This document shows positions 15,690 through 23,975 of a DNA stretch of 41,518 nt, piece after piece. The first letter of the stretch is position 1; each line of letters begins with the position of its first letter. The DNA is from Streptomyces sp. Isolate_45 (GTDB lineage Bacteria > Actinomycetota > Actinomycetes > Streptomycetales > Streptomycetaceae), in contig NZ_JANFAK020000073.1 of assembly GCF_024721315.2 (NCBI RefSeq), forward strand, positions 1-41,518, read 5' to 3'. Position numbers and translations under genes: made by a program. Below the pieces are notes generated by a model. That model did not search any database, had not been told where the DNA came from, and saw only the letters and a list, made by a program, of their open reading frames with translations.

Positions 15690-15719
15690 TTGTTGCGGCC
15701 CCGCGCACTCGCCTACGGT
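15690..15719 (+). promoter_or_regulatory. Probable housekeeping promoter of the LysM-transglycosylase gene
   Basis: TTGTTG (15690-15695), an 18-bp spacer and TACGGT (15714-15719) form a reasonable vegetative promoter. The leader would be about 70 nt and contains the hairpin GCGGCCG (15734-15740)/CGGCCGC (15751-15757). Confidence 0.5.
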
Positions 15720-15797
15720 CACCCTCACTCCCAGCGGCCGACGCCGAATACGGCCGCCGCCGGGGCTCTCCCGTACCCCCACGTGAGGAATAGCGCC

Positions 15798-16505
15798 ATG
15801 CCCGCAAAGGGAAAGCACCGCAGGCCGAAGCAGAACCCGTTCACCCGTCGCCTGGCATTCGCCGGCACGGGCACGGCCGCTCTCGCCCTCCCGCTGATCA
15901 GCGCCACCACGGCCGGCGCGGTGGAGACCGTGGCGGCGCCCGCCGTACGTTCCGTGGCCGCGCCCTCGACGTATTCCGTCGTCGCCGGCGACACCCTTTC
16001 CAAGATCGCGGCGCAGCATTCCCTCAGCGGCGGCTGGGAGCAGCTGTACGCGGCGAACCGCGCGGCCGTCGGCAGCAATCCCTCGGCCATCCGCCCCGGG
16101 CTCACGCTGCGGCTCGCCGCCGCGAAGGGCGCCGCGCAGACCACCGCCACGAACACCGTGAAGGCCGCCGCCGCCGAGTCGTACCCGGACAACCTCGACG
16201 GCTGGATCCGCGAGTCCCTGGCCGTCATGGCCAAGCACGGAATTCCCGGCAGCTACAACGGAATCCACCGCAATGTGATGCGGGAGTCCTCGGGCAATCC
16301 GCGGGCGATCAACAACTGGGACTCCAACGCCGCGGCCGGCATTCCCTCCAAGGGACTCCTGCAGGTCATCGATCCGACCTTCCGCGCCTACCACGTGCCC
16401 GGCACCCCGCAGGACTCGTACGACCCGGTCGCCAACATCACCGCCGCCTGCAACTACGCGGCCGCCCGTTACGGCTCGATCGACAACGTCAACGGCGCGT
16501 ACTGA
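15798..16505 (+). CDS. Secreted LysM-SLT transglycosylase-like protein
   Basis: This is a 235-residue exported wall hydrolase. A Lys/Arg-rich N-terminus and hydrophobic stretch (RRLAFAGTGTAALALPL) form a signal peptide ending near ATTAGAVE. A LysM domain covers about residues 58-107 (YSVVAGDTLSKIAAQHSLSG...LYAANRAAVG...IRPGLTLRL) and would bind peptidoglycan. The C-terminal domain (about 133-235) is a lysozyme-like transglycosylase with Glu163 in NVMRESSGNPRA and the later GLLQVIDPTF and YDPVANITAAC. It would cleave the glycan strand during growth or sporulation. GAGGAA lies 7 nt before the ATG. Its 3' end overlaps the convergent squalene/phytoene-synthase-family gene by 17 bp. Confidence 0.88.
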   Translation: MPAKGKHRRPKQNPFTRRLAFAGTGTAALALPLISATTAGAVETVAAPAVRSVAAPSTYSVVAGDTLSKIAAQHSLSGGWEQLYAANRAAVGSNPSAIRPGLTLRLAAAKGAAQTTATNTVKAAAAESYPDNLDGWIRESLAVMAKHGIPGSYNGIHRNVMRESSGNPRAINNWDSNAAAGIPSKGLLQVIDPTFRAYHVPGTPQDSYDPVANITAACNYAAARYGSIDNVNGAY

Positions 16506-17418
16506 CGGGCCCCGCGGCACGACGCCGCAGCAGCGCGCGCCCCAGGGTGCGCAGCGGGGCCACCAGACCGTAGCCGACGTCCTTGCGCAGGGCACGCGTA
16601 CCGGCCCGCTCCACGGCCGTCAGCTGGTGGCCCATCAACTCCGTCATGGTCGTGACCACGGGCCTCAGCCCCGGTTCGGCCAGGTCGACGATCCCCTCGG
16701 CGGCGCGGAGGGCGGTACGGGCACGCAGGCATTCCGCGGCGAGGAGGCCGCGGACGGCCGGGGTGTCACGGGCCGCCTCCAGGTCGGCGCGGGTCACACC
16801 GTGTTCGGCGAGCCGGTCCCGGGGGACGCACAACCGCCCGTCGGCGAGGTCCCCGGCGAGGTCCGCGAGGAAGTCGACCCGCTGGGCGGCGTCCACGAAC
16901 CTCCGCCAGCCCATGGCCTGTTCCTCGTCCGGGCCGCCCTGGTACTGGAGGCCGGTGAAGACCATCACCCCGGGCCAGGCGTAGGCGTCGAGGTAGTTCT
17001 GGAAGTCCCGCTCGGTCGCGAAGCCGTCGAAGGTCGCCTCGGCCGTGGCGGCGCCCTCCAGGAAGCGGGTGACCCGGTCGACCGGCAGCCCCCGGCCGCG
17101 CACCGCGTGGGCGTAGGCCCGTAGCAGCGGGTCGGGGCTCTCCCCGGTGGCCAGGGCGGCTTCGGTCCGTTCGGTCAGCGCGGCGAGACCCGAGGCCCTC
17201 CGGGCCGGACCGCCGTTCTCCGCGACGTCGTCGACCCGGTTCATGAAGGCCAGACCGGCCACGAGGGCGGGAACCAGCGGCGGCGCGGCCAGCAGTCGCA
17301 GCGTCAGGTACGGAGCCGGCTCGCGGCGCAGGACCCGGCGGGCGGCGTGGGTGTAATCGGCCCTCCGTCGGGGAGCGGAGATCCCGGCCCCGGTGAGGGT
17401 GGTGCGCCAACTGGGCAT
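16489..17418 (-). CDS. Squalene/phytoene synthase family protein
   Basis: This is a 309-residue all-helical prenyl-diphosphate condensing enzyme. The first aspartate-rich region is FMNRVDDVAENGG and the second RVDFLADLAGDLADGRLCVPRD. YLDAYAWPGVMVFTGL lies between them. Family members join two C15 or C20 prenyl diphosphates head to head (squalene, presqualene or phytoene). No crtE, crtI or hpn genes are nearby, so product and pathway cannot be assigned. ATG 17418 has GAGGAG about 10 nt upstream. It follows the membrane kinase gene on the same strand after 83 bp and may be cotranscribed with it. Confidence 0.85.
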   Translation of the reverse strand: MPSWRTTLTGAGISAPRRRADYTHAARRVLRREPAPYLTLRLLAAPPLVPALVAGLAFMNRVDDVAENGGPARRASGLAALTERTEAALATGESPDPLLRAYAHAVRGRGLPVDRVTRFLEGAATAEATFDGFATERDFQNYLDAYAWPGVMVFTGLQYQGGPDEEQAMGWRRFVDAAQRVDFLADLAGDLADGRLCVPRDRLAEHGVTRADLEAARDTPAVRGLLAAECLRARTALRAAEGIVDLAEPGLRPVVTTMTELMGHQLTAVERAGTRALRKDVGYGLVAPLRTLGRALLRRRAAGPVSTRR

Positions 17419-17470
17419 GGTGTCCGTGCTCCTCGAACCGTGTCTGTCGGACCGTACGCGGCGGGCGGTG

Positions 17471-17494
17471 CGGGTACGGGTACGGGTACGGGTA
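17471..17494. repeat. 6-bp tandem repeat (cgggta x4)
   Basis: Four exact cgggta units lie between the kinase stop and the squalene/phytoene-synthase-family start. The repeat is short and slippage-prone. It could alter spacing between the two genes. Confidence 0.85.
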
Positions 17495-17501
17495 CACGAT
17501 G

Positions 17502-19223
17502 TCAGGAGGGCACCACCTTCCTGACCTTGCCGTCGATTCCGGCGAGGACGTAGCCGCCCTGGCCGTACTCGTCGCTGAGGTAGGGGCGCATGCAGGGCTC
17601 CCGGTCCATCATCCAGGGGTCGACGATGACGTAGCGCGAGGTCGGCTTCTCGACCTTCAGCTCCCGCTGCGCCTGCTCCAGCAGGCCCGGCAGGACGTCC
17701 CAGTTGACGGCTCCCATGTCGATGAGCGGCGCGCCCTCCTTGACCGTGCCGTTGGGGCCGGTGCGTTTGGCCACGCCGTCGCGGTACTGCCAGGAGTCGA
17801 CGGTCCTGGCGCCGGGGGCGGTGGGGACGGCGGCGATCACGTACTCCTCGTAGACCTTCATGTCGACGAAGGTGGTGGTGCCGGTCTTCTCCTTCAGCGC
17901 GGCGAGGGCCGTGCGGACCCCGTCCGGGGTGAGCAGGCTCCCGCCGGCCTTGCCCGTACTCGCCGTCGGCGCCCTGGAAGTCGCCGGCTTCGGGGTGCCC
18001 GTGGCCGCGGCGGCCGAGGCTCCGGGCGTGGCCGGGGTGGAGGCGGTGGGGTTGCTCCCCTTGGCCTCGTTCCCCTCTTCCGCCCCACCGTCGGGGAGCA
18101 GTTGGACCGCGCCGAACCCCGCGCCGGCCAGGACGGCCGTCAGGAGTACGGCCGGCACGAGCCGGGACCGGGTCGGCCGGGCGACGCCGGACGTCCCCGA
18201 CACCGAGGTGGTCCCGGCGCCGGGAACGAACGCCGGCTGCGGGAAGGGCGCCGGCGTCGCGTAGGGGTTCGGGCCGCCGGCCGGGGGTGTAACGGGCAGC
18301 GGTACGGGGCGGGTGCCGGTGGCGGGCGGACCGTACTGGCCGAGGGCGGCCGGCGGTACGGGTCCGGGCCCGCCGGTGGCGCCCTGCGCGCCGCGGAGCA
18401 GCGCTTCGAGGGCGGCGCCGTCGGGCCGCACGGCCGGATCGCGTACGAGCAGCCGCTCCAGTACGGGAGCCAGCGGGCCGGAGCGGGCGGGAGCGGGGAT
18501 CGGCTCGTCCAGGACCGCGACGACGGTGGCCAGGCTGGTGGCGCGGCGCAGCGGGTGGACCCCCTCGGCGGCGACGTACAGCAGCATGCCGAGCGACCAG
18601 AGGTCGGAGGCGGCCAGCCCCTCCTCCCCGCGCACCCGCTCGGGTGCGATGTACTCCGGCGAGCCGATCAGGACGCCCGTCGAGGTGAGGGCGGTCGAAC
18701 CGTGCAGGGCGGCGATGCCGAAGTCGGTCAGGACGGCCGAGCCGTCGGGCCGCAGCAGTACGTTGGCCGGTTTCACGTCCCGGTGGAGCACCCCTTCGGC
18801 GTGGGCGGCCCGTAGCGCGGAGAGGACGTCGAGCCCGAGCCGCAGCACGTCGGCGACGGACATCGGGCCGCCGGCGAGGCGGTCGTGCAGGGAACCGCCC
18901 TTGACCAGTTCCATGACGATCCAGGGGTGGCCGTCCGAGCCCTCCGCGGGTTCGACGATGTGGTGGATGGTGACCACGTTCGGGTGCGCGAGCCGGGCGA
19001 GGGCGCGTGCCTCCCGGACGGCCCGTTCGCGCAGCTGGACGGTGAGGTCGGGCTGGGCGGCGGCCATGGCCGGGTCCGGCGGGCGCACTTCCTTCAGTGC
19101 GACGTCGCGGTGCAGGGCGATGTCGCGGGCGCGCCACACCGTTCCCATCCCGCCGGCGCCCAGCGGGCCGATCAGCTCGAAGCGGCCGTCCACGAGCCGT
19201 CTGCCGGCCTCACTCGTCTCCAT
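17502..19223 (-). CDS. Membrane serine/threonine protein kinase
   Basis: This is a 573-residue Hanks-type kinase. The Gly-rich loop LGAGGMGTVW is at 21-30, Lys44 is in VALKEV, and the catalytic HRDVKPAN is at 147-154. DFG is at 167-169 and GSPEYIAPE in the activation segment, so it should be active. A Pro/Ala linker leads to one membrane helix (about 355-376). The outside part has a Thr/Ser/Pro/Ala linker and then a domain from about 420 to the end, with SLLTPDGVRTALAALKEKTG, YVIVDPWMM and a short GVKV-like beta tail. There are no PASTA repeats. The outer domain may sense a ligand. It lies upstream of the squalene/phytoene-synthase-family gene on the same strand. Confidence 0.9.
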   Translation of the reverse strand: METSEAGRRLVDGRFELIGPLGAGGMGTVWRARDIALHRDVALKEVRPPDPAMAAAQPDLTVQLRERAVREARALARLAHPNVVTIHHIVEPAEGSDGHPWIVMELVKGGSLHDRLAGGPMSVADVLRLGLDVLSALRAAHAEGVLHRDVKPANVLLRPDGSAVLTDFGIAALHGSTALTSTGVLIGSPEYIAPERVRGEEGLAASDLWSLGMLLYVAAEGVHPLRRATSLATVVAVLDEPIPAPARSGPLAPVLERLLVRDPAVRPDGAALEALLRGAQGATGGPGPVPPAALGQYGPPATGTRPVPLPVTPPAGGPNPYATPAPFPQPAFVPGAGTTSVSGTSGVARPTRSRLVPAVLLTAVLAGAGFGAVQLLPDGGAEEGNEAKGSNPTASTPATPGASAAAATGTPKPATSRAPTASTGKAGGSLLTPDGVRTALAALKEKTGTTTFVDMKVYEEYVIAAVPTAPGARTVDSWQYRDGVAKRTGPNGTVKEGAPLIDMGAVNWDVLPGLLEQAQRELKVEKPTSRYVIVDPWMMDREPCMRPYLSDEYGQGGYVLAGIDGKVRKVVPS

Positions 19224-19250
19224 GGGGCGTCATCGTAGGGGGCGCCGCCG

Positions 19251-20906
19251 TCAGCAGCGGCGGCGGTCCACCGTGAGCGTGCCCTGGGCGGTTCCCACCG
19301 TCCGGTCGTAACATCCGTCGCCGCTTCCGGACCCGTACAGGCGGTATCGGGCGGTCGTGGTGCCCACCGCGTGCCGCTGGTCGCGCGGGACGTTCGCCGT
19401 GTAGGTCGCGTCCCCCGCGTACCGGTCGTCGAGCGTCGACCGGTCGACCTCGCGGCCGCCGCGGAGGGTGACCGTGTCGGCTCGGTCGCCGAGCGCGAGG
19501 ACGGTGCGCAGCCGATCGCCGGTGCCGAGGGTGGTCGCTCCGTCCATCGTGTACGTGCGGACGGTGCGGGTGGTCGTGGGGCCGCGGGTCACGCTCTCCT
19601 CGTCGTTCCACGAGGCGGTCAGCGCGTCCCGGGCCTCGCCGTCGGTCCAGCGGTGCGCGGAGGTGTTGCGGACGGCGCGGGTGACGGTGGTCGTGACCCG
19701 GCCGTGGGAGGTGTCCAGGTATCCGGCGACGGTGAGTCGGTGTCCGCCGTCGGTGTCGAGGCGGTGTTCGCCGCCGGTCGGGGCGGGAGTCCAGCGGGAG
19801 GAGTTCGTCGGGGTGTCCTCGTCGTGGCGGGTCAAGGCGCCGGTGACGACCCGGCGGCCGTGGTCCTGCCAGAGCAGCAGGTTGGCGGGGGTGCTCCAGC
19901 CGCTCTGCCCGGCCGGTACGCCGGTGACGGAGACCTCGACGCGGTGGGGGCGGCCGTCGTTGAGGAGGGCGGCGTAGGGGGTGAGGTCGTAGCGGATCGG
20001 TGGGACGTCGAAGGCGCGCGGCCCGGGGGTGACGTACCAGAGGAAGGGGTTGGACCAGCCGCCGGTCCATACGGTGGGGAAGGGCGCGGCGAGGCCTGCG
20101 AGCCGGCCGTCGACGGACACCCGGACTTCGCGGTAGGGGCCGTCGGTCGCCTTGCAGGAGTAGGGGGCGGCGTCCGGGACGGTCATGTACCAGTACTCCT
20201 CGCAGCCGCCGCCCGAGCCGGTGGCGTACACCTCGGCGACGAGCCGCTCGGTGTTGCGCGGGGTGGTGACGGCCGGGGTGGTGAGCGGGAGGACCAGGTC
20301 GGGGGTGTCGGCGGGGGCGGTGGCGCCTTCGGCGGCGTAGAAGGTGAGGGTGACCTTGACGTCGATGACGCCGGTGTAGGTGTCGTTGACGACGTTGCCG
20401 ATGAGCATTTCGACGGGTTGCGGACGGCTGAGGGTGTCGCGGTAGCGGGTGACGTCCTTCTCCACGTTCCAGGTGATGCCGTCGGGCGAGGGCTGCGGGG
20501 TGGAGGTGCGCAGGATCTCGACGCCGCCGAGGGTGAGGTTGCCCAGGCGGTCGTACTGGCGGCCCTTGACGGCACCGTCGAGGCGCAGCACGACCTTCGC
20601 CCAGCGGCCGCGCCCGCAGCCCTCGGGCGGGGTGTAACTCCCGCGGTAGGGGGTGAAGTCGCTGAAGCGGGCCTCGGCGAGGGTCACGCGGCAGGAGCGG
20701 GTCGCGGGCCGTTCCACGGGCGGGGCGGCGGTGAGGGGGTCGTGCCAGTCCGTCCCGAACTCGGCGGGCGGTGCGGGGGCGGGGTCCGCGGTGGATCCCG
20801 CCGCGGGCCGGGCGGGGGCGGCCGCCGCGGGTCCCGCGGTCACGACCGGGGTGCCCGCAGCGAGGGTGAGCGCGGCGAACAGGCCCATGATCCGGAGTCG
20901 TCTCAT
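19251..20906 (-). CDS. Secreted peptide-N4-asparagine amidase (PNGase A-like)
   Basis: This is a 551-residue exported protein with signal peptide MRRLRIMGLFAALTLAAG and cleavage after GPAAAA. The body shows features I associate with the PNGase A family: RWAKVVLRLDGAVKGRQYDRLGN, GGVEILRTSTPQPSPDGITW, EKDVTRYRDTL and IGNVVNDTYTGVIDVKVTLTFY. Such enzymes hydrolyse the glycosylamide bond of N-glycans, releasing the glycan and converting Asn to Asp. A Streptomyces enzyme would act on plant or fungal glycoproteins. Confirming the catalytic residues needs an alignment. The start is the ATG at 20906. The gap to the kinase start is 27 bp on the same strand. Confidence 0.8.
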   Translation of the reverse strand: MRRLRIMGLFAALTLAAGTPVVTAGPAAAAPARPAAGSTADPAPAPPAEFGTDWHDPLTAAPPVERPATRSCRVTLAEARFSDFTPYRGSYTPPEGCGRGRWAKVVLRLDGAVKGRQYDRLGNLTLGGVEILRTSTPQPSPDGITWNVEKDVTRYRDTLSRPQPVEMLIGNVVNDTYTGVIDVKVTLTFYAAEGATAPADTPDLVLPLTTPAVTTPRNTERLVAEVYATGSGGGCEEYWYMTVPDAAPYSCKATDGPYREVRVSVDGRLAGLAAPFPTVWTGGWSNPFLWYVTPGPRAFDVPPIRYDLTPYAALLNDGRPHRVEVSVTGVPAGQSGWSTPANLLLWQDHGRRVVTGALTRHDEDTPTNSSRWTPAPTGGEHRLDTDGGHRLTVAGYLDTSHGRVTTTVTRAVRNTSAHRWTDGEARDALTASWNDEESVTRGPTTTRTVRTYTMDGATTLGTGDRLRTVLALGDRADTVTLRGGREVDRSTLDDRYAGDATYTANVPRDQRHAVGTTTARYRLYGSGSGDGCYDRTVGTAQGTLTVDRRRC

Positions 20907-20992
20907 GGCCCCGCAGTGAAACGCGTCGGGGCCGGGGGCCGCCAGGGCCGCCGGCCCCGACGTGGCGGGATCTCGCCCCTGCCCGGCGGCGG

Positions 20993-21478
20993 TCAGTGAC
21001 CGGCGGGCAGCACCACGACGCCGTCGTCGTCGACGTACACGGTGTCGCCCGGGCGGAAGGTGACGCCGCCGATGGTGACGGGTTCGTCCACGGCGCCCGC
21101 GCCGGTCTTGCCGCTCTTGCGGGGGCAGGTGCCGAGGGCCTGCACGCCGAGGTCGAGCCGGCCGAGGGCCACGCTGTCGCGGACCGCGCCGTTGACGATC
21201 AGCCCGGCCCAGCCGGAGCGCTCCGCCGCGCCGGCGATGAGGTCGCCGAGCAGGGCGGTGCGCAGCGAGCCGCCGCCGTCCACGACCAGGACCGCGCCGT
21301 CCCCGGGCGTGTGGAGGAGTTCGCGCAGCAGGGCGTTGTCCTCGTGGCAGCGGACGGTGCGCACGGGGCCGGCGAAGAGGGCCTTGCCGCCGATGCGCCG
21401 GAAGGCGGTGGTGCAGATGTCGAGGCCCTCCCCGTGCTCGTCGTAGAGGTCGGCGGTGGGGACGGGGGTGACGCTCAT
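20993..21478 (-). CDS. rraA: RraA family protein
   Basis: This is a 161-residue protein of RraA length and sequence: TADLYDEHGEGLDICTTAFRRIGG, VRCHEDNALLRELLH, GDGAVLVVDGGGSLRTALLGDLIA, WAGLIVNGAVRDS and FRPGDTVYVDDDGVVVLP. In proteobacteria RraA inhibits RNase E. The same fold also gives 4-hydroxy-4-methyl-2-oxoglutarate aldolase, whose metal and substrate motif GDL-x20-R-D (GDLIAG ... GAVRDS) is present here. Aldolase activity is therefore possible, and actinobacterial function is not settled. The ATG at 21478 is supported by family length. Confidence 0.9.
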   Translation of the reverse strand: MSVTPVPTADLYDEHGEGLDICTTAFRRIGGKALFAGPVRTVRCHEDNALLRELLHTPGDGAVLVVDGGGSLRTALLGDLIAGAAERSGWAGLIVNGAVRDSVALGRLDLGVQALGTCPRKSGKTGAGAVDEPVTIGGVTFRPGDTVYVDDDGVVVLPAGH

Positions 21479-21625
21479 GTGGATCCGGGCTCCTCGCGGT
21501 TCGTTGCGTCGCGCCGTGCGGGCCCAGCGTAGGCGCGGGCCCCCGCGCCGCGGCGCGGGTGTCCACGGGTCGGGCGGGGTGCGGCGGGCCGAACGGCACC
21601 CTGGTGGCGGTGGGGCCGGGCCGTC

Positions 21626-21672
21626 CCCGTCGGATCCTGTCGGGCAGCGCGGGGCCCACAGGATCCGACGGG
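21626..21672 (-). terminator. Terminator of the PAP2/DMT operon
   Basis: CCCGTCGGATCCTGT (21626-21640) and ACAGGATCCGACGGG (21658-21672) pair over 15 bp. The loop adds a GGGC/GCCC extension. It starts 3 bp past the permease stop codon. Confidence 0.75.
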
Positions 21673-21674
21673 AC

Positions 21675-22607
21675 CTAGGGTCGCGGCAGCGCGGGGCCCG
21701 CCGGTACCTGCGCGAGGGGCGGGCGGACGGCGGACGGGGTCGGGGCGTCGGGCCGGCCTTCCGCGGCGGGCCGCTCCCGGGGCGCCGGGGGCTGCGGCGT
21801 GCGGGTCAGCAGCAGGACGCCGCGGGTGGCGGCGAGGGCTCCCCCGATCGCGAGGAGGACGCCCACCGCACCGCCCTGGAGGCGTTCGCCGAGCAGGACC
21901 ATGCCGATCGCGGCGGCGGCCAGCGGGTTGGCGAGGTTCACGACGGCAAGCGGAGCCCCGAGCCCGCCCCGGTACGCCCGCTGGGAGAGCAGCATGCCGC
22001 CCACGGCGAACACGCCCACGAGCAGGGCGACGGCGGCGACCCGGAAGCTGAGCAGGGCACCGCCCCGGCCCGCCGCGACGGCCACGGTCTGGGTCAGCGC
22101 GGAGGCGGCGGCGGAGGCCAGCCCGGAGGCGGTCGCGTGCCGCAGCCCGGTACGGGGGTCCTTGCGGGCGGTGAGCAGCAGGATCACGGCGGCGGTGGCC
22201 CCGGAGACGGCGAGGGCCTCGGCGAGGGTGAGGGTGTCGTCGGGGGCGGGGCCGGAGGCGGGGAGGAGGAGCAGTCCGAGTCCGGCGACGGTGGCCGCGG
22301 TGCCCCGCCACTCGGTGGCCGCGACCCGGCGCCCGGCACCTCGGGCACCGAGCGGGACGGCGGCGACCAGGGTGAGCGCACCGAGGGGCTGGACCAGGGT
22401 GAGGGGCCCGTAGCGCAGGGCGGCGGCGTGCAGGAGGGCGGCGGCGGCGTTCAGCCCGGCCGACCACCACCAGGCGCCGTTGCCGATGAGGGCCTTGGCG
22501 CTGCGGGCGACGGCCCGACGGGCGAGGCGTTCCTGGGCGACGGCGGCGGCCGCGTAGGTCACCGCGGAGGCCAGGCAGAGGACGACGGCGAGGGCGGTGG
22601 CGTTCAC
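21675..22607 (-). CDS. DMT superfamily (EamA-like) permease
   Basis: This is a 310-residue membrane protein with about nine to ten hydrophobic helices. MNATALAVVLCLASAVTYAA is the first and ALLHAAALRYGPLTLVQPLGAL carries the DMT-type pattern. A second half (VVNLANPLAAAAIGMVLLGERLQGG) repeats the EamA signature. The last ~40 residues form a proline-rich cytoplasmic tail. Substrate is unknown; DMT proteins export amino acids, nucleosides or drugs, and some resemble magnesium transporters. The GTG start at 22607 overlaps the stop of the PAP2 gene (GTGA), so the two are translationally coupled and probably act on a shared pathway or stress. Confidence 0.82.
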   Translation of the reverse strand: MNATALAVVLCLASAVTYAAAAVAQERLARRAVARSAKALIGNGAWWWSAGLNAAAALLHAAALRYGPLTLVQPLGALTLVAAVPLGARGAGRRVAATEWRGTAATVAGLGLLLLPASGPAPDDTLTLAEALAVSGATAAVILLLTARKDPRTGLRHATASGLASAAASALTQTVAVAAGRGGALLSFRVAAVALLVGVFAVGGMLLSQRAYRGGLGAPLAVVNLANPLAAAAIGMVLLGERLQGGAVGVLLAIGGALAATRGVLLLTRTPQPPAPRERPAAEGRPDAPTPSAVRPPLAQVPAGPALPRP

Positions 22608-23734
22608 CGCCCGGCCCCCCTCGCCCCGGAGGACGCCACGGCCGTCCCACCCGGACTGCCCGGACTGCCCGGACTGCCCGGACTGCCGGGACCGGCCGGA
22701 GTGCCAGGACCGGCCGGAGTGCCAGGACCGGCCGCGGCAGCGCCGCCGCGCACGTGCGCCGACACGAAGGCGCGACCGGGTGGGACGTACGCGGGGGCGT
22801 CGCCGCCCCGTACGGGGCCCGGCACTGCGCCCCGTACGGGACCGGGCACGGCGGACGCGACGGGCACGGCGCGCCCGCCGGGAGCGGCGTCCCGAACGGG
22901 AACCGGTCCAACCGGCTCGACCGGTACAGGCGGCTCGACCGGCCCAGCAGGCCCTGCCACCTCGACCGGATCCACCCCCTCGACCCCCTCGACCGCCTCG
23001 ACCGCCTCGGCGGGACGGGGGACCAGCAGGAGGGCCCCGCCCAGCAGCGCGGTCGCCACGAGGGCGTCGAGCCAGTAGTGGTTGGCCGTGCCGACCACCA
23101 CGAGCAGGGTCACGAGCGGGTGCAGCAGCCACAGCGCGCGCAGCCGCGAGGAGGTCGCGGCGATCATCCCGAGGGCCAGCATCAGGGCCCACCCGAAGTG
23201 CAGCGACGGCATCGCGGCGAACTGGTTGGCCATGGTGTCGGCGGCCGGGGCGGCCCGGTAGACGGAGGGTCCGTAGACCAGGCCGGTGTCCACCAGGTGC
23301 GCGGCGTCCAGCATTCGCGGGGGCGCGAGCGGGAAGGCGAGGTGCAGGGCGAGGGCCGCGCCGGTGAGGAGCGCGAGGACCCGCCGGGTCCACAGGTAGT
23401 GGGCGGGCCTGCGCAGGTAGAGCCAGATCAGGAACAGCGCGGTCGCCGGGAAGTGCACGGCCGCGTAGTAGGTGTTGGCCGTGTGCACGACGGCGTCCGA
23501 GTGCAGGAGGAGCCGCTGTACGGCTCCCTCGCCCGGCAGGCGCAGGGCGCGTTCGGCGTCCCACACCCGGTCCGCGTTGTGGAAGGCCTCGCCGGTGCGG
23601 CCCGTGGAGAGCATCCGGCCCGCCTTGTAGACGGCGAACAGCCCCGCGACGAGCAGCAGCTCGCGTATGAGCCGGCGCCTTTCGTCCTTCTTCCCCGCGG
23701 CGCGTGGCCCGCCGGGTGTGGTGTGGGAGGTCAT
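22604..23734 (-). CDS. Membrane PAP2-family phosphatase
   Basis: This is a 376-residue integral membrane protein. The N-terminal cytoplasmic part is basic, followed by about five to six helices. The phosphatase motifs are MPSLHFGWAL (His179) and ANHYWLDALV (His219, Asp223), with LAPPRML before them, as in the PAP2/inositol-phosphoryl transferase group. Such enzymes dephosphorylate lipid or polyprenyl phosphates at the membrane. Residues from about 240 on form a long Pro/Val/Gly tail encoded partly by tandem DNA repeats. The ATG at 23734 starts the unit. It is divergent from a TetR gene with twin palindromes between them. Confidence 0.85.
   Translation of the reverse strand: MTSHTTPGGPRAAGKKDERRRLIRELLLVAGLFAVYKAGRMLSTGRTGEAFHNADRVWDAERALRLPGEGAVQRLLLHSDAVVHTANTYYAAVHFPATALFLIWLYLRRPAHYLWTRRVLALLTGAALALHLAFPLAPPRMLDAAHLVDTGLVYGPSVYRAAPAADTMANQFAAMPSLHFGWALMLALGMIAATSSRLRALWLLHPLVTLLVVVGTANHYWLDALVATALLGGALLLVPRPAEAVEAVEGVEGVDPVEVAGPAGPVEPPVPVEPVGPVPVRDAAPGGRAVPVASAVPGPVRGAVPGPVRGGDAPAYVPPGRAFVSAHVRGGAAAAGPGTPAGPGTPAGPGSPGSPGSPGSPGGTAVASSGARGAGR
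22651..22733. repeat. Tandem repeats in the tail of the PAP2 gene
   Basis: Four exact 9-bp units ccggactgc (22651-22686) are followed, after a 4-bp junction, by two exact 18-bp units accggccggagtgccagg (22691-22726) and a partial third. They encode the Pro-Gly-Ser and Pro-Ala-Gly-Pro-Gly-Thr tail and are likely to vary in number between strains. Confidence 0.9.
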
Positions 23735-23866
23735 CCCCCGGTCTCACTTCTTTCGGGTGGTGCTGCTGCTGGTGCTACTGCTGGTGGTGCCGCTTCCGGG
23801 CCGAAGGCGGGAGGGGCCGCGACGGGGTGACCGCCGGCCGGAACCGATCCGCATCGACACGCCAGT

Positions 23867-23892
23867 GTATCGATACATTCGCGTATCGATAC
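23867..23892. promoter_or_regulatory. Twin palindromic operator between PAP2 and tetR
   Basis: GTATCGATAC occurs twice (23867-23876 and 23883-23892), 16 bp apart centre to centre. The second extends to the 14-bp palindrome GCGTATCGATACGC. TACACT (23922-23927) is a possible -10 for tetR. The sites lie in the 241-bp divergent gap and are the likely TetR target. Confidence 0.65.
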
Positions 23893-23975
23893 GCTGGTGT
23901 TCCGATAGCCTTCGGGAGCCGTACACTCGGAGCACGGACCAGGCCGCCCCGGAGCCGCGAGGAGAGCGCACCCCC

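Noticed and set aside
15540..15797. ydaO-type c-di-AMP riboswitch before the LysM-transglycosylase gene
   Set aside because: Context is suggestive because related wall-hydrolase genes carry it, but the conserved core bases could not be matched by eye. Only the hairpins are reported.
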